The notes beneath the pieces are model-generated. The model did not search any database and was not told where the DNA came from. It worked only from the letters and a program-made list of their open reading frames with translations. From Marinilabilia rubra (GTDB taxonomy: Bacteria; Bacteroidota; Bacteroidia; Bacteroidales; Marinilabiliaceae): DNA of 64,000 nucleotides. The position numbers were made by a program, and so were the translations under genes. Each line of letters begins with the position of its first letter. Positions within the stretch are counted from its first letter, which is position 1. This document shows positions 21,599 through 30,798 of this stretch, piece by piece. The DNA lies in the NCBI RefSeq assembly GCF_003121985.1, contig NZ_QEWP01000003.1, positions 186,001-250,000 on the forward strand, read 5' to 3'.

Positions 21599-24115
21599 TT
21601 AATGAATTATTACTTTTGATGTATAACTTTCTCCCTTCTCAGAATCCGCTTGGAGATAATAGATTCCGGGGGTTAAATCCCGGACATTCAATTCATTCAG
21701 GGGCTGATTAAAAACCTTCACCAGCCGGCCTTCTGAATTAAAAAACCGGACGGTAGAAAGTGAAAATGAAGACGGGATAGAAATATGAACCGTATCTTTG
21801 GCAGGGTTTGGAAAAACCTTTACAGATCCGGTGGGAACAGGCGTATTGTTTATAGAAGTGGGGAAAACATCCACCTGTGTTACCAAGGTATCAACATTAC
21901 TATTGAGAGCATAGCTGGCAGCTTTAACCAGGCTGAAGGGATGAGATGTTTTCACATCATTCCCCATATCCCAATACATAATACCACCAAGGTCATAATC
22001 CTGAATAAACTCGCAGCGATCAATAACCTGATTGTAACCGGTAATGTATCTCCGGTAGCCATTCCCATCGATGGCACTATTCATTTCAGGAGTGTATCCG
22101 TTTTCGAGCAGATCATTCCGGACACCAATCGGGGGCACACTCAGGCGCTCATCTGTATTGACATCATAGGCTACCGAGGTCGTTGTTGCATAGGATAAAA
22201 CGATCTTCTCTGTCGGATAACCATGATTCACAAATCTGTTATATCCATCTACATATGTATCCCATTGAAAAACCGTTTTACTGGGACCATAAATTTGGAA
22301 CGGGAAATAATCCACATGCTCCATGTATTGCAAAGGCAGGGAATAAGAAACATAATGTGGCGTTACGGTCAATATTTTATCCGCAGGCAGCGCTGCTTCA
22401 ACTTCCTGAATTACTTTTCCGTAATTATCCCAACAGGTGCCACTGTAACACCATTCAAAGTCCAGATCAACACCGTCAAAAACCTGCGAAACATCGGCAA
22501 GCGTGGAGGCAAACTGAGTTCGAAAAGCAGGATCTGCAAAACGACTTTCCCATCCGTCAAAACTATGAACAGCTCCACGTATCATAAATCCACGGTGCCC
22601 TTCATAATGTTGCCTCATCAGATCGATAAAATGGAGGTTGGAATATAAGTCATGTCCGACATTAGCCGGGTCATCATAACTGTAATAGGCATCAGTAGTT
22701 CGAAGCGTTACAGCTTCAACCTTCTCGGTGGTCGAGGGCATTGGGGTATGTATCATCGCCGCAGCCATTTGCGCCGATGACCGGAAGTCCTTCCAGATGA
22801 CCGTCTCATCTAACTTGGCATTGAGATTTTCTCCTATATATGCAGTGGTATTTTCAAGACCCGTCAACTGATAATCGTGAACATCCACATCAGGATTAAC
22901 AGCATAGGTAGTTTCTCCGTTAAAAGAGGTCTGAAAAACCTGGTAGTTAGTAGTAGAATAGGCGGCAATACCCAAATGGATCCATTCCTTTAGTTTCATA
23001 TTGAATGGTCGGATATACTCCACTCCATTCACGCGAATAATTATTGTATTGCGTTCAACATCCCCAAGCCTGATGGAGAATCCCTGATCAATGGATTTCT
23101 CCTTCCTGAAAATGAATGCTCCTTCTGTCCACTCTTCCAAATATATCCAGGTAGAAAAGGAATAACGGTCACTGGGATTAAGTACCTCGGTTCCTATTTC
23201 CATGCCTGCTCCTGCGCCATTCAATGAGAGAACACCGGTATGCCCGAGATATTCATCCATATAACCGGCCTTATTAACAGTTCCCTGGCTGTAAGGATGG
23301 GGAAGCGATGCTGTTCCGTCGGGAGTTACCGATATGTCTAACAATATGAGATCATTGGCAAGAAGGTATTTATCCGCATCAATCTGCCTGTCGGCCCAGC
23401 GTGAAAAATTGGAATAAGCAACGGATTTACGATATTTAAAATCAGGGTTGTCAGTAACCTCTTCTCTTTCAGTATAAATGCCAGAAAAAACACCATGATG
23501 GTGGAACTTGTAATCAACAATATTATCGCACTGATTCTGGTCAAACTTATAATAAACCAAAAGTTGACCCCAATTGGGATGATGTTTATTGACGGTATTG
23601 CGCCAAAGATGAAAAAAGGGATTTTCAACAGCTACTGTCCAAATTCGGAATTCATCAATTCTTCCTGAAAAACCATTATTCCCTAATACAAAATCGGAGT
23701 TGCTTTGAGGTATGACAAAATCATTTACCAAAGAGGTTACCAACTCATTATTAATATATATATCAATATTTCCTGCATTATTTACAAGAGTAACCTGACT
23801 CCATTGATTAGCATCTAAAGAATTGGAGGAAACATTTAATTGCTGATTCCCGGCAGTAAAAACAATCTCATTAAGAGTCCCCAGTTCAGCAGCAAATTTT
23901 TCACTGTCGGCTCCCCTTGAAAAAACAGAGGCTCCACTGGTCCATTCTGAAGGATTAACCCAGAACTGAAGTGTATAGCTACTCTGTTCATTAATTTCCG
24001 GTATACCATAAAAATTGGCAGTCCCCTCAGCCTGCAGCTTTAAAGCATAATTATTAACCTGAGCAAAAGCTAAAGCAGGCATTAAAAAAAACAGACTCAT
24101 CAAAATCCGCACCAT
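21599..24115 (-). CDS. GH18 endo-acting glycosidase with two LamG domains and T9SS tail
   Basis: An 838-residue secreted protein. I choose the ATG at 24113-24115, which gives a clean signal peptide (MVRILMSLFFLMPALAFAQ); a GTG 51 bp upstream is less likely. Two LamG/concanavalin-like segments come first (SSYTLQFWVNPSEWTSGASV and RYSFSTWIYLEEWTEGAFIF), then a GH18 barrel with the DxxDxDxE motif as FDGVDLDFEW (about residue 550). The end, VKVFPNPAKDTVHISIP onward to SKVIIH, is a type IX secretion sorting tail. GH18 members include chitinases and endo-beta-N-acetylglucosaminidases; beside SusCD, GH20, GH2 and sulfatase an endo-GlcNAcase role is more likely than chitinase, as inference. It would cut the polymer at the cell surface. 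Confidence 0.88.
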   Translation of the reverse strand: MVRILMSLFFLMPALAFAQVNNYALKLQAEGTANFYGIPEINEQSSYTLQFWVNPSEWTSGASVFSRGADSEKFAAELGTLNEIVFTAGNQQLNVSSNSLDANQWSQVTLVNNAGNIDIYINNELVTSLVNDFVIPQSNSDFVLGNNGFSGRIDEFRIWTVAVENPFFHLWRNTVNKHHPNWGQLLVYYKFDQNQCDNIVDYKFHHHGVFSGIYTEREEVTDNPDFKYRKSVAYSNFSRWADRQIDADKYLLANDLILLDISVTPDGTASLPHPYSQGTVNKAGYMDEYLGHTGVLSLNGAGAGMEIGTEVLNPSDRYSFSTWIYLEEWTEGAFIFRKEKSIDQGFSIRLGDVERNTIIIRVNGVEYIRPFNMKLKEWIHLGIAAYSTTNYQVFQTSFNGETTYAVNPDVDVHDYQLTGLENTTAYIGENLNAKLDETVIWKDFRSSAQMAAAMIHTPMPSTTEKVEAVTLRTTDAYYSYDDPANVGHDLYSNLHFIDLMRQHYEGHRGFMIRGAVHSFDGWESRFADPAFRTQFASTLADVSQVFDGVDLDFEWCYSGTCWDNYGKVIQEVEAALPADKILTVTPHYVSYSLPLQYMEHVDYFPFQIYGPSKTVFQWDTYVDGYNRFVNHGYPTEKIVLSYATTTSVAYDVNTDERLSVPPIGVRNDLLENGYTPEMNSAIDGNGYRRYITGYNQVIDRCEFIQDYDLGGIMYWDMGNDVKTSHPFSLVKAASYALNSNVDTLVTQVDVFPTSINNTPVPTGSVKVFPNPAKDTVHISIPSSFSLSTVRFFNSEGRLVKVFNQPLNELNVRDLTPGIYYLQADSEKGESYTSKVIIH

Positions 24116-24190
24116 ATTCAAAAATTTTTTGGTTAAAAAAAGCGCACCCGGGAAGCTAAAATTCACAGATGCGCTAATTACAACAGATGT

Positions 24191-25306
24191 TTATTGGACC
24201 ACTACTTTTTGAGTTTCAGTTCCTGCTTTTACGATATACATGCCGTTTGGAAGAGAAAATGAAAGAGATGGCACATGGGCAGTCGCCATTTCAACGATGC
24301 TTCCGGTCATGGAATAAATCGTCACTTCTGAACCAACCTTAACATTCTCCAAAGTAAGACGCCCCTGAGCTGAATAAGCTGTAAAAGAATTCTCAGACTC
24401 AACAGGATTAACGGAAGTGGCTACAGGGTCAGCTGCCAGCGTAAGTTCCTCAGTTTCCATAGGCTCGCCTGTTGGATTAGCGGTCATAGTTATCTCTTTG
24501 ATCATGAGCGTTGTATTGTTGGCATTTCCTCCAAATCTAAGGGTAAATCTTAATGGAGTCCCAGGTTCTTCAGGTGCTACAAAATCATACTCGCAGGCAA
24601 TCCATTTATCCGGAGCATATGTACTAACAGGTTCAAAGGTTATTGGATCCAAAGTTGTTTCAGTAAAGTCACCACTTTTGAATTCAACGGTAGCATCGAG
24701 TGTACCACTTTCATCCTGCTTGTGATTATTGGTGTAAGTATAACCTAAAATATCAAACAACTTATTAGTGGTACTTATTTCATTTTGATGAATATGGAAA
24801 ACGATTCTCAGCCTAACCGTTGCCAGTTCTTCCGCTGTTGCTTCGTCATTTCCCAGATCAATCTGCTCAGCCACACTCGTTGTAAGATCTTTGTCTGTAT
24901 AAATACTCATATTCCACCATCCCAACCAAAAGCCGGGGTCTCCTGGAGTACCATATTCATATTCGGAGCCATTTCCTTTCATCATCAATACTTTTCCAAC
25001 ATCTCCCCCCATATCATAAATTTGAAAGAACGAGTTGAGGATGGCTCCCTGACCTCCATCTGTAAATTCTGTTGAATTAAGCATATTGGGATTACCAACT
25101 GAGATAAACCCATTATTCCAGTGATCAATCACATCAGGATCAGATGCAGGAGGATTTGCACCTGCTACCTGCTTGTCTAAAGAGAAAGCGCCCAAAGGCT
25201 GGGCAGAAAAATCATACCTCGATGGTGTGATGTCGGTTTGGGCATTGGTTAAACCGGGGAATAAAATCATTCCCGAAAGCAATAAGGTTGTAAAAATCCT
25301 TTTCAT
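24191..25306 (-). CDS. Secreted protein of unknown function with T9SS tail
   Basis: A 371-residue exported protein from the ATG at 25304-25306 (signal MKRIFTTLLLSGMILFPGLT then NAQ). An upstream in-frame start at 25369 would add a long non-signal leader and is rejected. The body is beta-rich with LRFTLRFGGNANNTTLMIKE, suggesting a jelly-roll carbohydrate-binding fold, but no family was recognised and no catalytic motif is clear. The last 75 residues (LTLENVKVGSEVTIYSMTGS to QKVVVQ) are a type IX secretion sorting domain. It is the first gene of PUL 1, ahead of GH18; an accessory glycan-binding role is inference. Confidence 0.7.
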   Translation of the reverse strand: MKRIFTTLLLSGMILFPGLTNAQTDITPSRYDFSAQPLGAFSLDKQVAGANPPASDPDVIDHWNNGFISVGNPNMLNSTEFTDGGQGAILNSFFQIYDMGGDVGKVLMMKGNGSEYEYGTPGDPGFWLGWWNMSIYTDKDLTTSVAEQIDLGNDEATAEELATVRLRIVFHIHQNEISTTNKLFDILGYTYTNNHKQDESGTLDATVEFKSGDFTETTLDPITFEPVSTYAPDKWIACEYDFVAPEEPGTPLRFTLRFGGNANNTTLMIKEITMTANPTGEPMETEELTLAADPVATSVNPVESENSFTAYSAQGRLTLENVKVGSEVTIYSMTGSIVEMATAHVPSLSFSLPNGMYIVKAGTETQKVVVQ

Positions 25307-25939
25307 AGTACTTAAATTTTTAATTAAACATAAAAGAGGGTAAGCATCGGCTCCCTTTTTCATTTTCAAAATTGGGGTACTATGAATTCATATTTTTTCA
25401 CAATTGAATGTTTTATTTTTGAAATCATTCAATTTACTGTCAAGCAATACAAATGGGAACGTCCTTATTTAAATCTCAAACAAAATTTAAAAAACATCAG
25501 ACAAAATCGAAAAAACGTAGGATAGCAATAAATTATTTTTATAACTTTTTTTGAGAACAGACTTGTGGATTACTCAATAACAATCAATATCAATTGAAGA
25601 ATGAGTTCCAGCTCCTCTTTTTACCGCAAAAATCCTTTAAATCAGTTTGCAAAAAAAACGTCACAAACCCCCGATAAAAAGAGGGCTTTTTATATTGATG
25701 CTTCGGGAGCGAAGCCCGAAAATACGCAGTCCTGATCCTTCGGGATGAGTAATTTTCGGGCAAGCGTAACGCGGTAACTGGGACTTTATGGACACGCACT
25801 AATTAACGAGAGAAAATATTAAAATGGCAGCGATCATCTGAAAATTCTAATAAGAAACTCCTTTAATTAACCTTGAAATTAAATTTCTTAGCAGAAATTC
25901 ATCAAAATTAAAATCAGAAATATCATTCAGTTAATTAAT
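25307..25939. other. Regulatory gap between the two-component regulator and PUL 1
   Basis: This 633-bp region must hold the PUL 1 promoter and probably the binding site of the hybrid two-component regulator. On the minus strand CAATTTTG about 60 bp before the 25306 start is a 5/6 match to TAnnTTTG, without a well-spaced TTTG. The stretch 25380-25560 is strongly A+T-rich. The part at 25700-25761 forms nested hairpins (listed separately). A 69-codon frame over the hairpins is not protein-like. Confidence 0.45.
25700..25761. repeat. Nested palindromic element
   Basis: GCTTC/GAAGC (25700-25715) is followed by GCCCGAAAAT (25714-25723) pairing with ATTTTCGGGC (25752-25761). Inside that lies a tight ATCC-TTCG-GGAT hairpin (25735-25746). 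There is no T tract, so it is more like a REP-type palindrome than a terminator. GATGCTTCGGGA also recurs in near-identical form (GATGCTTCGGGAT) near 40832. Confidence 0.5.
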
Positions 25940-28900
25940 TCACTTTTTATGCTCTTGCCGGTATTTTTTAGGGGTAGTTCCGGTTATTTGCTTAAAAAGA
26001 GTACTGAAATAACCTTGAGCGGAAAATCCTGTTTTGAAGGCAACATCCCCAATGGGCCAATCAGATTCTTTCAGGAGTGTGCAGGCATATTTTATCCTGC
26101 AATTATTTATATAAGTATTCACACCTATTCCTAAAATTGCTTTTGTTTTGGAATAAAGCGTAGCACGGCTCATTGCCAGCTTATCAACCAGCAACTCAAC
26201 ATCTAATTCGGGATTACTCATCTCTTCCTCAAGAATAGCATTTAAACGCCTCATAAACTCCTCGTCGGCATTGCTAAAAGTAAGATCATCCATCCCAGAC
26301 AGGCTCCGACCTTCTTTATATTTCTTCTTAATTTGCTGACGATTTACAATTAGATTCCTTATCACTGAAAGTAATAAATCAAATCGAACAGGTTTGCCAA
26401 GATATTGATCTGCCCCCAGTTTATAACCTTTAACGGAGTCATTCTCATTATTTCGCGCCGTAAGCAGGACGACAGGAATATGACTGATATCAATATCAGA
26501 TTTAATGGATTTACAAAGTTCCCATCCATCCATTTCAGGCATCATTACATCGCTTACAACAAGATCCGGGTTATGATCCCGAATCACAATAAGAGCTTCT
26601 TTGCCATTCTTAGCCGTTAAGACCTTTTTAAAATAATCATTTAATGAACCTTTCAGGAATTTCAACAGTTCAGGATCATCTTCAACCAACAAAATTACCA
26701 TTTCACCCAAATCACGGATTATTTCGTCATCATTCTCATCACCTGTTGTATCATTCACCTCAAAAGACTTTTCGGCCTTTCCAGATTGGAGAGGTTCGGC
26801 GCAACTCATTTCTGCTGATATTTTAGCATTTAATGGCAAGTCGAAATAAAAAACAGCGCCATGCGACTCACGGTTTCGAACCTGCAGAGTTCCCCCGTGA
26901 AGCTCTATAAGCATCCTGCTAAAAGCCAGACCTATTCCCGTTCCTCCCTGTTTTTGGTTGACCATATAAAATCTCTCAAAAACTTTTGATAACGCTTCTT
27001 CAGGAATACCTGGCCCATCATCGGCAATGGAAATCCGCACTTTGTTTTCTTCGACAGCCTCAGTGATTATCTCAATAATTGAAGTTGTTGGAGCATGTTT
27101 AATAACATTAATCAACAAATTGTAAATTACCTTCCGGATTTTATCCTGATCAAAAGGAACATAAGTGATTTTTTCATCCAACCGGAATATAAGAGAAGCA
27201 TTTATTTCTTTAAAATTCTCACCAAACCCATCAACAGTCTCTTTGAGCCATTTATTCAAATGGATTTTTTGCAATTTCAGCTTAACCGAAGACTCCTCTA
27301 TCTGCCTGAATTCAAGCAATTGATCAATTAACTCACGCACATAATTGACATGTCTGAACATAAGTTGCAACAAATCCGTCCTTTCAGCATCCGAATTTAC
27401 GCGTCCCTGCAATAGTCTTTCCAAAGGACCATAAACTAAACTGACTGGTGTTCGTAGCTCATGAGAAATATTAACCAAAAATTTAACCCTTTGCTCATTC
27501 AGTTGATTCTCTTTTTGAGCAATTTCAATCTGCATTTTATTATGGGCACGTCGATAAATGGAATACCGGACCAAAAAAAGAAGTCCGAATGTAAAAACAC
27601 CCAAAATCATTAAAAACCACCAACTCAACCACCAGGGAGGCAAAACCCGGATGACCATAAGTTCACGCATTTCGCCCCAACTTCCGTCCGATGCTTTGGA
27701 TGTCACTTTTAAAGAATAATTACCGGAAGGCAAATTGGATAAATCAAGGTTCATATCCGAAGTTTCTACGGCATTTTCTGAAAACCCATCAATTGAATAT
27801 CGAATGTATTTTTTATTAAAAAAATCACTTGAATTGACGAAGAAACGAATCTTAAAAGACTTAAAACTATTAGGCAGGACAATCTCCCCGGCTTTTTGAA
27901 AGTTTTCATAATCCTTTTCATCGGCTAAATGTCCATCTATAAGAATACTAATAATCCGCGGGAAAGATGGCTCCCTGGCAACGATCTGATATTCATGATC
28001 AATGCGAACGAAACCGGCAACTCCTCCCAGATACACATCTCCCTTTCTTGAGCGAAGCGTAGCCTTAGGCAAATATTCATTGGGGGAAACACCATCGGAG
28101 AGTCCGTAATTTTTAAAAACACTATCCGGTTTGTAGTAACTAAATAAACTACCTCCTGCTCCAAACCAGATTCTGCCTTTTTTATCTGCTACCAGACTTG
28201 TCACTCTACGGAAAAGACCTGATTCAAACTTTTGTATTTCCCCTTCCAGTTTTTTTTGGAAAAGACCATCTGTAGTTCCAATCCAGATTTCTTTATCAAA
28301 ATCAACACAGGCAGAAAGAATATTTCCCCCATCCAAGTCATTTTTACTAACTAATACTTCCAGAGATTCAGAGAGCGTGTGGAAGATATAAAGATGTTCA
28401 TTTCCGTAAATTATCCAGCGTTCAGAATCTATTTCGCCCCCTTTCTTCAGTTCGCCTTCTGCACTTCCCATACCCGGGAGAGTAAGTTCTTTTATTCTGT
28501 TTTCGAGGGGATAATAGGCATAAATACCATTTTCAAAAATAAAAACTTTTCGAGAACTATGCCGATAAAGCCCCACACCTATCTTCCCTTTCCCCGGCAA
28601 ATTACCATTACCATCAAAATCAGGCTTTACCGAAGAAAAGGATGATGATTTCTTATCAAAAATCACCAATCCCACACTATAATAGTTTAGTAGAAAACGA
28701 GATTTATCAATGGGAGTAATGGCATTTACTTTTTTCTTAAAAGAACCGGGATAATGAGTGAACTGACTGGTTTCAGGATCAAAGGCATTCAATCCGCCCC
28801 CATCTGTGCCAAACCAAATAATCCCCTCATGGTCCTCAACCAAACTCAACATCGTTGGATTACTCATTCCATAGTTTGAATTTGGAATACTTTCACTGTG

Positions 28901-29899
28901 AAAAAATATGCTGCTAAGCTTAAGCCCAAACAGTCCGCCCTTCAGGGTTCCTATCCAAACATTGGAAAACTCATCTTCATAAATGGTTGAAACAGTATTC
29001 AACTGATTCAATGAACGGTCATACGGAACGGTCTCCACATGTTCAATCTCTTCGTTTTCGGGGGATAGAGTCATTACACCTCCACCATCTGTGCCAAACC
29101 AGATCTTTTCATTTACTTCCTGAATGGAGAGCACCGAATTCAACCGATTTCCACTGTCATCTTCAACATAATGAGCCAGCTGTTTTCCTTTCCAGTTATA
29201 TTTCAAAACACCATTTGAGTAAGTACCCAACCACAAATTCCTGTAACTGTCAAAACAGGCATCCATAATCTCCCTTTCTTGACAAAATCCGGCCTTTTTA
29301 ATTTGTCCTGTATTCAAATCACAAACAAAAAGACCATGCCATCGGGAAGCAATTAACACGCTTTCTCCATGCCAGGGAAGTATTTTATACATCAACGGCA
29401 GTCCTTTTCTTTCTCCTTTAAAGCGAATTCTTGAAAATTGGCGACTCTGAATATTATATATGGCAAAATGATCTCCGGCACCAAAAACAATGCGGCTTCC
29501 TAACGACAAATAATTACTATAAATACCTGCATTGCCTTCGGGTTGAGGATTCACTCTTTCAAAGGCATCCTTACGTGGTAGATATCTTGCCAATCCCTCA
29601 TTTGTTCCTACCCAAATTTGACCCTCCAAATCCTGAGTTACGAAATGAATAAAATCTCCCGGCAGGCTTTCCGGATCTTCGGGATCATGAAAATAAGTTT
29701 TCATTTGACTGCCATCGTATCGGTTTAAGCCTTCCCTTGTCCCGATCCACAGCAACCCTATTTTATCCCTCAATACACTGCCAACACTGGTTTGAGATAA
29801 ACCCTGAAAAACGGATATTTGCTCATACGAATAACTGATTTGTCCTAACGTTGTTAAAGACCAAAAAAGCAAAAAACAGCATCCCAAAAATCGTATCAT
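25940..29899 (-). CDS. Hybrid two-component system sensor histidine kinase/response regulator (HTCS)
   Basis: A 1319-residue one-protein signalling system. After a signal sequence come two seven-bladed propellers of Reg_prop repeats (many IWFGTDGGG-type motifs), a Y_Y_Y domain, one membrane helix (WWFLMILGVFTFGLLFLV, about residue 760), HisKA with phospho-acceptor His in NISHELRTP (about 814), an HATPase with DDGPGIPEE and GGTGIGLA, a receiver with Asp in DLVVSDVMMPEMDG (about 1115) and a C-terminal AraC helix-turn-helix. The periplasmic propeller senses oligosaccharide and the AraC part activates a PUL. Orientation and position directly upstream of PUL 1 make that its likely target. It starts 74 bp after the GntR gene ends. 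Confidence 0.96.
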   Translation of the reverse strand: MIRFLGCCFLLFWSLTTLGQISYSYEQISVFQGLSQTSVGSVLRDKIGLLWIGTREGLNRYDGSQMKTYFHDPEDPESLPGDFIHFVTQDLEGQIWVGTNEGLARYLPRKDAFERVNPQPEGNAGIYSNYLSLGSRIVFGAGDHFAIYNIQSRQFSRIRFKGERKGLPLMYKILPWHGESVLIASRWHGLFVCDLNTGQIKKAGFCQEREIMDACFDSYRNLWLGTYSNGVLKYNWKGKQLAHYVEDDSGNRLNSVLSIQEVNEKIWFGTDGGGVMTLSPENEEIEHVETVPYDRSLNQLNTVSTIYEDEFSNVWIGTLKGGLFGLKLSSIFFHSESIPNSNYGMSNPTMLSLVEDHEGIIWFGTDGGGLNAFDPETSQFTHYPGSFKKKVNAITPIDKSRFLLNYYSVGLVIFDKKSSSFSSVKPDFDGNGNLPGKGKIGVGLYRHSSRKVFIFENGIYAYYPLENRIKELTLPGMGSAEGELKKGGEIDSERWIIYGNEHLYIFHTLSESLEVLVSKNDLDGGNILSACVDFDKEIWIGTTDGLFQKKLEGEIQKFESGLFRRVTSLVADKKGRIWFGAGGSLFSYYKPDSVFKNYGLSDGVSPNEYLPKATLRSRKGDVYLGGVAGFVRIDHEYQIVAREPSFPRIISILIDGHLADEKDYENFQKAGEIVLPNSFKSFKIRFFVNSSDFFNKKYIRYSIDGFSENAVETSDMNLDLSNLPSGNYSLKVTSKASDGSWGEMRELMVIRVLPPWWLSWWFLMILGVFTFGLLFLVRYSIYRRAHNKMQIEIAQKENQLNEQRVKFLVNISHELRTPVSLVYGPLERLLQGRVNSDAERTDLLQLMFRHVNYVRELIDQLLEFRQIEESSVKLKLQKIHLNKWLKETVDGFGENFKEINASLIFRLDEKITYVPFDQDKIRKVIYNLLINVIKHAPTTSIIEIITEAVEENKVRISIADDGPGIPEEALSKVFERFYMVNQKQGGTGIGLAFSRMLIELHGGTLQVRNRESHGAVFYFDLPLNAKISAEMSCAEPLQSGKAEKSFEVNDTTGDENDDEIIRDLGEMVILLVEDDPELLKFLKGSLNDYFKKVLTAKNGKEALIVIRDHNPDLVVSDVMMPEMDGWELCKSIKSDIDISHIPVVLLTARNNENDSVKGYKLGADQYLGKPVRFDLLLSVIRNLIVNRQQIKKKYKEGRSLSGMDDLTFSNADEEFMRRLNAILEEEMSNPELDVELLVDKLAMSRATLYSKTKAILGIGVNTYINNCRIKYACTLLKESDWPIGDVAFKTGFSAQGYFSTLFKQITGTTPKKYRQEHKK

Positions 29900-29973
29900 A
29901 TCTTTTTTATCAAAAATCCACCTACTAAACCTGCCGGGAAAGAGCGCCTCTCACATAACCTTAGAATTCATCC

Positions 29974-30678
29974 TCACTCTCCAAACATCCTCTGGAAATG
30001 ATTCTCAAGATGCTTTCTCATGCCTTCCCGGAATGACTCTGCGGTACCCCGTTTCAACAAATCAACCAGTTCACGATGGGAAACATAACTCCGCTTTTTT
30101 ATTGGCCTCTCTATCAATTTTGAATCATATACATAACTAAAAACGGGCAACAACAGATTCTGAAAATTCATCATAGTCTGGTTGCCGGTCATCTTATAGA
30201 GTTTTCCATGAAATTTCACCTCGTGGTCAACCTCAAAAAGGATTCCTTCACTGGATTCCGGCTCATTGGCTACAATTTCTGAAAGCTCCTTCACATCTTC
30301 ATCTGTCTTCCGCTGGAAAATTAAATCGGCCATGCCAATCTCAAGCACCAGGCGCATTTCAAAAATGTCGCGAAGAGTGGTCTGATCCATCACCCCGGGA
30401 ATCATTGCTTTTTTAAAGGTTTCTAACAAATCGGGGCTTTTTATTATAGCCCCTCTGTGCTTAACAGACTCTATCAGCCCGATGGTTTTCAATCTTGTAA
30501 GTGACTCTCTCACAACCGTTCGACTCACTCCCAGCGCTTCTACCAGTTCAATTTCTTTCGGAATTTTATCTCCGGGTTTTAACTCTTTCCTGATCAACAG
30601 GTTTATCAGGGTCATCTCCACTTTGTCGACCAAACTGCGTGTATCGATCGTAGCAAGCTCATTTTTAAAGTCTTCCAT
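29974..30678 (-). CDS. GntR-family (FadR/FCD subfamily) transcriptional regulator
   Basis: A 234-residue regulator with an N-terminal winged helix (KPGDKIPKEIELVEALGVSR then TVVRESLTRLKTIGLIE, about residues 35-75) and an all-helical FCD ligand domain holding the likely metal/ligand residues in VDHEVKFHGKLY and YVSHRELVDLL. FCD regulators often bind sugar acids; NanR (sialic acid) and UxuR belong here. It is divergent from the PUL 2 susC, and a 15-bp perfect inverted repeat of the size expected for a GntR dimer sits in between, with a second copy at 55156-55170. The inferred role is repression of PUL 2 and the GH2 operon, released by a sialic-acid- or uronate-derived ligand. Confidence 0.93.
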   Translation of the reverse strand: MEDFKNELATIDTRSLVDKVEMTLINLLIRKELKPGDKIPKEIELVEALGVSRTVVRESLTRLKTIGLIESVKHRGAIIKSPDLLETFKKAMIPGVMDQTTLRDIFEMRLVLEIGMADLIFQRKTDEDVKELSEIVANEPESSEGILFEVDHEVKFHGKLYKMTGNQTMMNFQNLLLPVFSYVYDSKLIERPIKKRSYVSHRELVDLLKRGTAESFREGMRKHLENHFQRMFGE

Positions 30679-30729
30679 GCCTTTTTATGTAATACTTAAG
30701 AAATTTTCTCTACAAATTTTTAAAAAATA

Positions 30730-30762
30730 TTTGGAATTAACACCATAAATTAAATACTTTTG
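30730..30762 (+). promoter_or_regulatory. Promoter of the PUL 2 susC
   Basis: TTTG at 30730-30733 and TACTTTTG at 30755-30762, separated by 21 nt, match the Bacteroidota -33/-7 consensus (TTTG, 19-21 nt, TAnnTTTG) exactly. The start of transcription should fall about 7 nt later, at the left edge of the 15-bp operator-like repeat, leaving a leader of about 30 nt before the susC ATG at 30799. Confidence 0.8.
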
Positions 30763-30769
30763 ACAATTC

Positions 30770-30784
30770 TTATGTATGACATAA
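30770..30784 (+). promoter_or_regulatory. Putative GntR operator, copy 1
   Basis: TTATGTATGACATAA is a perfect 6-3-6 inverted repeat (TTATGT, ATG, ACATAA) located 8 nt after the -7 box of susC and 92 bp from the start codon of the divergent GntR gene. Size and symmetry suit a GntR/FCD dimer site, and the position at the transcription start would block initiation. A 14/15 identical copy lies at 55156-55170. Confidence 0.7.
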
Positions 30785-30798
30785 TAAAAAGGAAGTCT

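Noticed and set aside
25590-25799. 69-codon minus-strand frame
   Set aside because: It overlaps the nested palindrome, with basic, repeat-derived composition and no neighbours in an operon.
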